From: Actinomycetota bacterium
Lineage (GTDB): Bacteria > Actinomycetota > Actinomycetes > Nanopelagicales > Nanopelagicaceae
Direction of reading: 5' to 3'
Assembly (NCBI GenBank): GCA_009698615.1
Contig: WLPU01000002.1
Coordinates: forward strand, 1 to 64,000
Length of the DNA: 64,000 nucleotides
The notes under the pieces were generated by a model, which did no database searches, was not told where the DNA came from, and saw only the letters and a program-made list of their open reading frames with translations. Within the stretch, counting starts at the first letter, position 1, and each line of letters starts with the position of its first letter. This document shows, in pieces, positions 59,367 to 64,000 of the stretch. Position numbers and translations under genes: made by a program.

Positions 59367-61685
59367 TCAGTCGTGAATGGTGTCCAGAACCGCCTCAAGG
59401 TCTTCAGCTTTTACTAAGACCACTCGAGCCTTGGAGCCTTCGGATGGTCCAACAATTCCTCTGGACTCCATCAGGTCCATCAATCGCCCCGCTTTTGCAA
59501 AACCTACGCGAAGTTTTCTCTGCAACATTGAGGTAGATCCAAATTGAGTTGTCACAACTAGGTGAACGGCTTGTAGGAGAAGATCGATATCGTCGCCAAT
59601 TTCTTGTTCACCCATCACGCTACGAGCTTGAGGTGCAGTGACATCATCCCGATAGCGAGGAGAGAGTTGACCCCTGACGTGATTGACTACGACTTCAATC
59701 TCGCGTTCTGAAACATAGGCGCCTTGAATACGAACAGCCCTGCTGGCCCCCATTGGAATAAAGAGTGCATCGCCTTGTCCAACAAGTTTTTCCGCTCCCC
59801 CACTATCGAGAATTACTCGGCTATCTGCGAGTGAACTTGTTGCAAAAGATAATCGGGAAGGAACATTGGCTTTAATCAGGCCGGTAACAACATCCACGCT
59901 AGGACGCTGCGTGGCTAAGACTAAGTGAATACCGGCAGATCGCGCCAACTGAGTGATGCGCACAACGCATTCTTCTACCTCTTTGGCGGCGATCATCATC
60001 AAGTCTGCGAGCTCATCAATGATGACTAATAAATAAGGATAGGGCTCAAGGACTCGATCACTTCCAGGAGGTGCAACAGTCTTGCCGGCACGAACTGCCT
60101 TATTGAAATCATCGATATGGCGATAACCAAAGGTCGATAGATCCTCGTATCGAAGATCCATTTCACGAACCACCCACTGGAGTGCATCTGCCGCCTTTTT
60201 AGGACTCGTGATGATCGGAGTGATCAGATGAGGGATTCCTTCGTAAGCCGTGAGCTCCACACGCTTGGGATCAATGAGAACTAATCGCACGTCATCTGGT
60301 GTAGCGCGCATCAATATGGAAACGATCATCGCGTTGATCATCGATGACTTACCTGCACCCGTTGCACCGGCTACAAGTAAGTGTGGCATCTTCGCTAAGT
60401 TGGCACAGACAAAATTGCCTTCTACATCCTTACCTAAGGCCACCAACATCGGATGAAGATCTTGCCCGGCAACGCTTGAGCGCAATACATCTCCTAGCGC
60501 CACAATCTCTCTGTCGGCATTTGGGATTTCGATTCCCACTGCAGATTTTCCTGGAATGGGCGACAAGATACGCACCTCTGCACTTGCTACAGCGTAAGAA
60601 ATATTCTTCGCAAGTGCGGTAATGCGCTCCACCTTAATTCCGTTGCCAAGTTCAACTTCGTACCGCGTTACCGTTGGACCCCGCATAAAACCAGTCACTG
60701 CTGCATCGATTTCAAACTGCTTAAAAACTTCTGTTAGCGCTGCCACAACTGAGTCATTAGCTTTGCTCTTTAACTTTGCGGGAAGTCCAGCTCGCAGCGA
60801 ATCAGCAGGAGGAAGTTCGTATTTCGAATCATTCGTGAGCAGAAGCTGGACAGGCCTCTTATTAGCGCTGGCTCCAGATGGTACAGACGCTGAAATAGAA
60901 GCAGGAATCGGCACCGTAAATTCTTCATCAAAATCTTCTTCGTCGAGCTCTTCCTCTTCATCGTTGTCGCGATGATGCCAATCTGCCACCAGTGGAGTTT
61001 CAAAGGGTTCAGATTCAGAAATTTGGAAATCATCAACTGCTTTTCTTACCCGGATAGAGGTTTTGGAGACAATCCAGGTCACCGTAGTCCTGATACGCGT
61101 AGCAATCTGCGCAACCGGTGTGGAAGTAATGACCAAGATTCCGAAAATCAAAATGAAACCCAAAACAGGGTAGGTCAGCAATGGAGTCATGAGGGCAATT
61201 AGCGGCCGTGAAACTGCGTACCCGAGCCATCCGCCACCATGTCGCATCGCGGTAGCTCCAGTGCCACTTGAGCCAGCGATCATGTGAATCAAACCGGTGC
61301 AACTAATTAACAGCGCCACGGTCCCTACGGTGATGCGACCAGTGGCTGACTTCTCATCAGGAACTCTAAAGAGTCGAATGGCGAAGTAAATTAAGAGCAC
61401 GGGAGTTAATACGCCGATTCGACCTAAGGCTCCATAGAAAAATGCAAAAAGTGCCCGCCCTAAAACAGTATCGGAATGAAACCATGTCCCAGCCGCTGCC
61501 ACGAGAGCAAAAATTGTAAATAGAAATGCGATTCCATCACGTTGGTGGACTGGATCTAAATCTTGTGCACCACGGGCAAGAAAGCGAACCGCATTGCCAA
61601 TACCTCGTGCAAAAAGTCGCCAGAGAACGCCAAGGCCGCCACCAACTCTGGAGGATTTGGACGAAACTTTCTTACTTTTTGCCAT
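59367..61685 (-). CDS. ftsK: DNA translocase FtsK/SpoIIIE
   Basis: FtsK pumps chromosomal DNA through the closing septum. The 772-residue protein has four N-terminal membrane helices (about residues 40-210), an acidic linker rich in Glu/Asp around 255-270, the motor with alpha domain (MRGPTVTRYEVELG), Walker A VAGATGAGKSSM, Walker B LLVIIDELADLMM, and the C-terminal gamma winged helix (GSTSMLQRKLRVGFAKAGRL) that reads KOPS-type sites. The ATG at 61685 has no ribosome-binding site but TACGCT 7 nt upstream; the frame upstream lies in the rnj intergenic region. Confidence 0.95.
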   Translation of the reverse strand: MAKSKKVSSKSSRVGGGLGVLWRLFARGIGNAVRFLARGAQDLDPVHQRDGIAFLFTIFALVAAAGTWFHSDTVLGRALFAFFYGALGRIGVLTPVLLIYFAIRLFRVPDEKSATGRITVGTVALLISCTGLIHMIAGSSGTGATAMRHGGGWLGYAVSRPLIALMTPLLTYPVLGFILIFGILVITSTPVAQIATRIRTTVTWIVSKTSIRVRKAVDDFQISESEPFETPLVADWHHRDNDEEEELDEEDFDEEFTVPIPASISASVPSGASANKRPVQLLLTNDSKYELPPADSLRAGLPAKLKSKANDSVVAALTEVFKQFEIDAAVTGFMRGPTVTRYEVELGNGIKVERITALAKNISYAVASAEVRILSPIPGKSAVGIEIPNADREIVALGDVLRSSVAGQDLHPMLVALGKDVEGNFVCANLAKMPHLLVAGATGAGKSSMINAMIVSILMRATPDDVRLVLIDPKRVELTAYEGIPHLITPIITSPKKAADALQWVVREMDLRYEDLSTFGYRHIDDFNKAVRAGKTVAPPGSDRVLEPYPYLLVIIDELADLMMIAAKEVEECVVRITQLARSAGIHLVLATQRPSVDVVTGLIKANVPSRLSFATSSLADSRVILDSGGAEKLVGQGDALFIPMGASRAVRIQGAYVSEREIEVVVNHVRGQLSPRYRDDVTAPQARSVMGEQEIGDDIDLLLQAVHLVVTTQFGSTSMLQRKLRVGFAKAGRLMDLMESRGIVGPSEGSKARVVLVKAEDLEAVLDTIHD

Positions 61686-61692
61686 AGGGATG

Positions 61693-61698
61693 AGCGTA
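61693..61698 (-). promoter_or_regulatory. -10 box of ftsK
   Basis: TACGCT on the minus strand lies 7 nt before ATG 61685; consistent with a leaderless mRNA. Confidence 0.35.
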
Positions 61699-61743
61699 AT
61701 TGCTGAACAAAACCAAGAAAGGCAGGCGCGCCGAGCTTGAGCG

Positions 61744-63426
61744 TTATACCTCGATGACGAGAGGAACAATCATTGGGCGACGACGATGTTCTCCGCCAAC
61801 CCAACTACCAACAGTCTTTCGAACAATTTGCGAAAGTTGGTGCGTTCCATTTATCCCATCAGCAACGGCAACTTCAAGTGCTTTCTCAATCTTCAATTTC
61901 ACTTCATCGAAAAGTTCAAGATCTTCAGCAAAACCACGGGCGTGAATATCTGGTCCCGCAACAATCTTTCCACTCTGGGAATCGATAACCACAACAACTG
62001 AGATGAAGCCTTCTTCCCCAAGTATTCGACGATCTTTTAGAGACGCTTCAGTAATATCGCCAATACTTTGACCGTCCACATAAACAAACCCAACGGGAAC
62101 GCTGCCCACTACGGATGCTTCATGATCCACAAGGTCTACAACAATTCCATTTTCAACAATGATTGCATTCTCACGTGGTACTCCAGTTTGAATTGCTAGC
62201 TCAGCATTAGCACGCAGATGACGCCATTCACCGTGCACAGGCATGACATAACGAGGCTTAACGATGTTGTAGCAATAGAGAAGTTCCCCCGCTGCTGCAT
62301 GGCCCGATACGTGCACCAAAGCATTAGCTTTATGAACAACTTTGGCGCCAAATCGTGTGAGTTCGTTGATTACGCGATACACAGGGTTTTCGTTTCCAGG
62401 AATGAGAGATGAAGCAAGAATCACCGTGTCGCCAGGGCCTACGCGAATTGCATGATCCCCATTTGCCATTCGAGATAGTGCAGCAAGTGGCTCACCTTGC
62501 GACCCAGTGCAAATGAGCGCAACATTGTCGCCATGATTTTCTAATTCTTTGGCATCAATGACTAAATTTTCGGGAATTGTTAGGTAACCCATATCTTGCG
62601 CAATCTTCATATTGCGCACCATCGATCGGCCAACGAATGCAACCTTACGATCATGGGCTGCAGCCGTATCAATAATTTGCTGAACCCGGTGAACATGCGA
62701 TGCAAAAGATGCAACGATCACGCGACGCTTAGTTTGTCTAAAGACCCGATCCAAAACCGGGATAATCTCGCGCTCAGAGGGAGTAAATCCCGGTACGTCC
62801 GCATTGGTTGAATCCACTAGGAAGAGATCCACGCCTTTCTCACCTAGTGCTGCAAATGTTCGCAAATCTGTAATGCGGCCATCGAGTGGGAGTTGATCCA
62901 TCTTGAAATCACCGGTATGTAAAACCGTACCCGCCGAGGTGTGAATTGCAATTGCAAGAGCGTCAGGGATCGAGTGATTCACTGCTACAAATTCAACGCT
63001 GAATGGACCAACATCTTCTATCATTCCTGCTTTAACTTCGCGAGTCAGCGGCGTGATGCGATGTTCACGCAATTTAGCGCCCAAAAGCGCAAGAGTCAGT
63101 GCAGATCCGTAGACCGCAATATCACCGCGTTCACGCAATAAGTAAGGAACAGCGCCGATGTGGTCCTCGTGGCCGTGAGTCAAAACAATTCCAATAACAT
63201 CGTGAAGTCGATCGCGAATGTAAGAAAAATCAGGCAAAATCAAATCAATTCCTGGTTGCGTTTCTTCTGGAAATAGAACGCCGCAGTCAACAATGAGTAA
63301 CTTGCCAGCAGTTTCAAAGACGGTCATGTTGCGACCAATTTCGCCAAGGCCGCCGAGTGCGACGATGCGAAGTGCGCCTGCAGCTAATTTTTTGGGAGTT
63401 TCCAGCCCTGGATGAGGATGAGTCAT
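61744..63426 (-). CDS. rnj: Ribonuclease J
   Basis: RNase J is a metallo-beta-lactamase/beta-CASP enzyme with 5'-3' exo- and endonuclease activity in rRNA maturation and mRNA decay. The 560-residue protein has the zinc motif LTHGHEDHIG near residue 85, later His/Asp ligands (LHTGDFKMD), the beta-CASP region with ASFASHVHRVQQ and CTGSQGEPLAALSRMA, the last His in HVSGHAAAGEL, and a C-terminal domain. Its start shares a base with the dapA stop, the usual dapA-rnj pairing of actinobacteria. Confidence 0.96.
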   Translation of the reverse strand: MTHPHPGLETPKKLAAGALRIVALGGLGEIGRNMTVFETAGKLLIVDCGVLFPEETQPGIDLILPDFSYIRDRLHDVIGIVLTHGHEDHIGAVPYLLRERGDIAVYGSALTLALLGAKLREHRITPLTREVKAGMIEDVGPFSVEFVAVNHSIPDALAIAIHTSAGTVLHTGDFKMDQLPLDGRITDLRTFAALGEKGVDLFLVDSTNADVPGFTPSEREIIPVLDRVFRQTKRRVIVASFASHVHRVQQIIDTAAAHDRKVAFVGRSMVRNMKIAQDMGYLTIPENLVIDAKELENHGDNVALICTGSQGEPLAALSRMANGDHAIRVGPGDTVILASSLIPGNENPVYRVINELTRFGAKVVHKANALVHVSGHAAAGELLYCYNIVKPRYVMPVHGEWRHLRANAELAIQTGVPRENAIIVENGIVVDLVDHEASVVGSVPVGFVYVDGQSIGDITEASLKDRRILGEEGFISVVVVIDSQSGKIVAGPDIHARGFAEDLELFDEVKLKIEKALEVAVADGINGTHQLSQIVRKTVGSWVGGEHRRRPMIVPLVIEV

Positions 63427-64000
63427 TAGGCCAAAGTTACGCCGCCTGCGATCAGATCTTGGCGCAATTGCGCAATCTGTTCGGGCGTTGCATCCACTAA
63501 AGGTAAACGGGTGTGGCCGCCAGGTAATCCCATCAAGTTGAGGGCAGCCTTAGTCAAAATCGCACCTTGCGTGCGAAAAGTTCCGGTAAAGACTGGCAAG
63601 CACTTTTGGTGCATCTCAAGGGCTCGGGCACTATTGCCTGCAAACCATGCATCAAGCATTTCGCGCAATTGTGGGCCAACGGTATGGCCGCACACAGATA
63701 CAAAACCAACTGCTCCAACACTCAGTAGCGGCAGATTAAGAATGTCATCACCCGAATAAACAGGGATGCCTGATCTTTTGATGACCCAAGATGTAGATGC
63801 GACATCTCCTTTGGCATCCTTGAGAGCAGCAATACGTGGGTGTTCTGCTAATCGAACGATTGTGTCTGGCTCGATTGCAATGCCGGTACGTCCCGGAATG
63901 TCATACATCATCACTGGTAAATCAGTGGAATCTGCAATTGCACGAAAGTGAGCTTCGATGCCTGCTTGTGGAGGTTTGTTGTAATAAGGAGTTACAACGA
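63426..64000 (-). CDS. dapA: 4-hydroxy-tetrahydrodipicolinate synthase (3' part; 5' end outside window)
   Basis: The last 191 residues of DapA, which condenses pyruvate with aspartate semialdehyde at the start of the lysine/DAP branch. Reading from the right edge, VVTPYYNKPPQAG leads to the catalytic Tyr in MMYDIPGRTG and the Schiff-base Lys in ALKDAKGD, followed by YSGDD and the C-terminal helices (FRTQGAILTKAALNLMGL, GGHTRLPLVDAT). The gene runs off the window at 64000. It is coupled to rnj through TAATG. Confidence 0.95.
   Translation of the reverse strand, partial: VVTPYYNKPPQAGIEAHFRAIADSTDLPVMMYDIPGRTGIAIEPDTIVRLAEHPRIAALKDAKGDVASTSWVIKRSGIPVYSGDDILNLPLLSVGAVGFVSVCGHTVGPQLREMLDAWFAGNSARALEMHQKCLPVFTGTFRTQGAILTKAALNLMGLPGGHTRLPLVDATPEQIAQLRQDLIAGGVTLA

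Noticed and set aside
1-64000. Mobile elements, CRISPR arrays, tRNA and rRNA genes
   Set aside because: I found no transposase or integrase, no regular repeat-spacer pattern and no cloverleaf or rRNA-like sequence by eye; a tRNAscan or Rfam search was not possible.

Overview
The window reads as a stretch of chromosome from a moderate-GC, gene-dense actinobacterium. Marker genes are myo-inositol-1-phosphate synthase with a PadR regulator, ClgR, a PimB'-like mannosyltransferase beside an NlpC/P60 hydrolase, DUF3000, DUF3093, DUF3159 and DUF4193 proteins, and the block dapA-rnj-ftsK-rodZ-rimO-pgsA-cinA-clgR-recA-recX-miaB-miaA-dapF-hflX. Very short gaps, many 1-4 nt overlaps and no mobile elements suggest a streamlined genome. 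A freshwater Nanopelagicales (acI)-like origin is my inference; the window does not prove it. I saw no rRNA, tRNA, CRISPR array, insertion sequence or phage gene.

Layout. 1-4502: end of a membrane protein, nhaA, then a leftward copC-like / SulP / NCS1 transporter operon. 4588-7223: a SAM-IV riboswitch heading a polar-amino-acid ABC transporter operon. 7253-15923: an accessory catabolic region. A rightward four-gene operon encodes a U32-like barrel protein, an SDR, a kinase resembling methylthioribose kinase and a divergent enolase paralogue; it is divergent from another SDR across an inverted-repeat operator. Facing it is a leftward operon with an enoyl-CoA isomerase-like crotonase, an SDR, a 2-oxoglutarate-semialdehyde-type dehydrogenase and a FAH-family enzyme. 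16000-20335: a stand-alone LuxR-type HTH protein, a membrane protein, padR-ino1 with a candidate operator, and an NCS2 permease.

20422-31764: LysE exporter, a PD-(D/E)XK protein with four cysteines, then an envelope and lipid block: plsC, an alpha/beta-hydrolase-membrane fusion that lacks its catalytic serine, ROK glucokinase, a START-like protein, FadD, a sensorless NarL-type two-component pair, PimB'-like transferase, NlpC/P60 and a 57-residue Cys-rich protein. This resembles the mycobacterial Rv2182c-Rv2190c neighbourhood. 31825-43691: DUF3000, RNase D, an FTR1 iron permease behind a palindromic promoter, fadA-fadB, dxs, rhodanese, SDR, and aconitase with an 18-bp palindrome at its promoter. 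43720-48711: RNA methyltransferase, two TrkA proteins, DUF3159, dut, thioesterase, DUF3093, DUF4193. 48850-64000: the conserved leftward housekeeping block ending in a truncated dapA.

A regularity runs through the whole window. At least sixteen genes have a TANNNT hexamer exactly 6 nt before the start codon, as expected for leaderless mRNAs, whereas genes with a clear AGGA-type ribosome-binding site generally lack it. The strongest candidate for undescribed biology is the kinase / enolase-paralogue operon at 8121-11988 with its operator. The SAM-IV-controlled transporter just upstream may or may not be linked to it.
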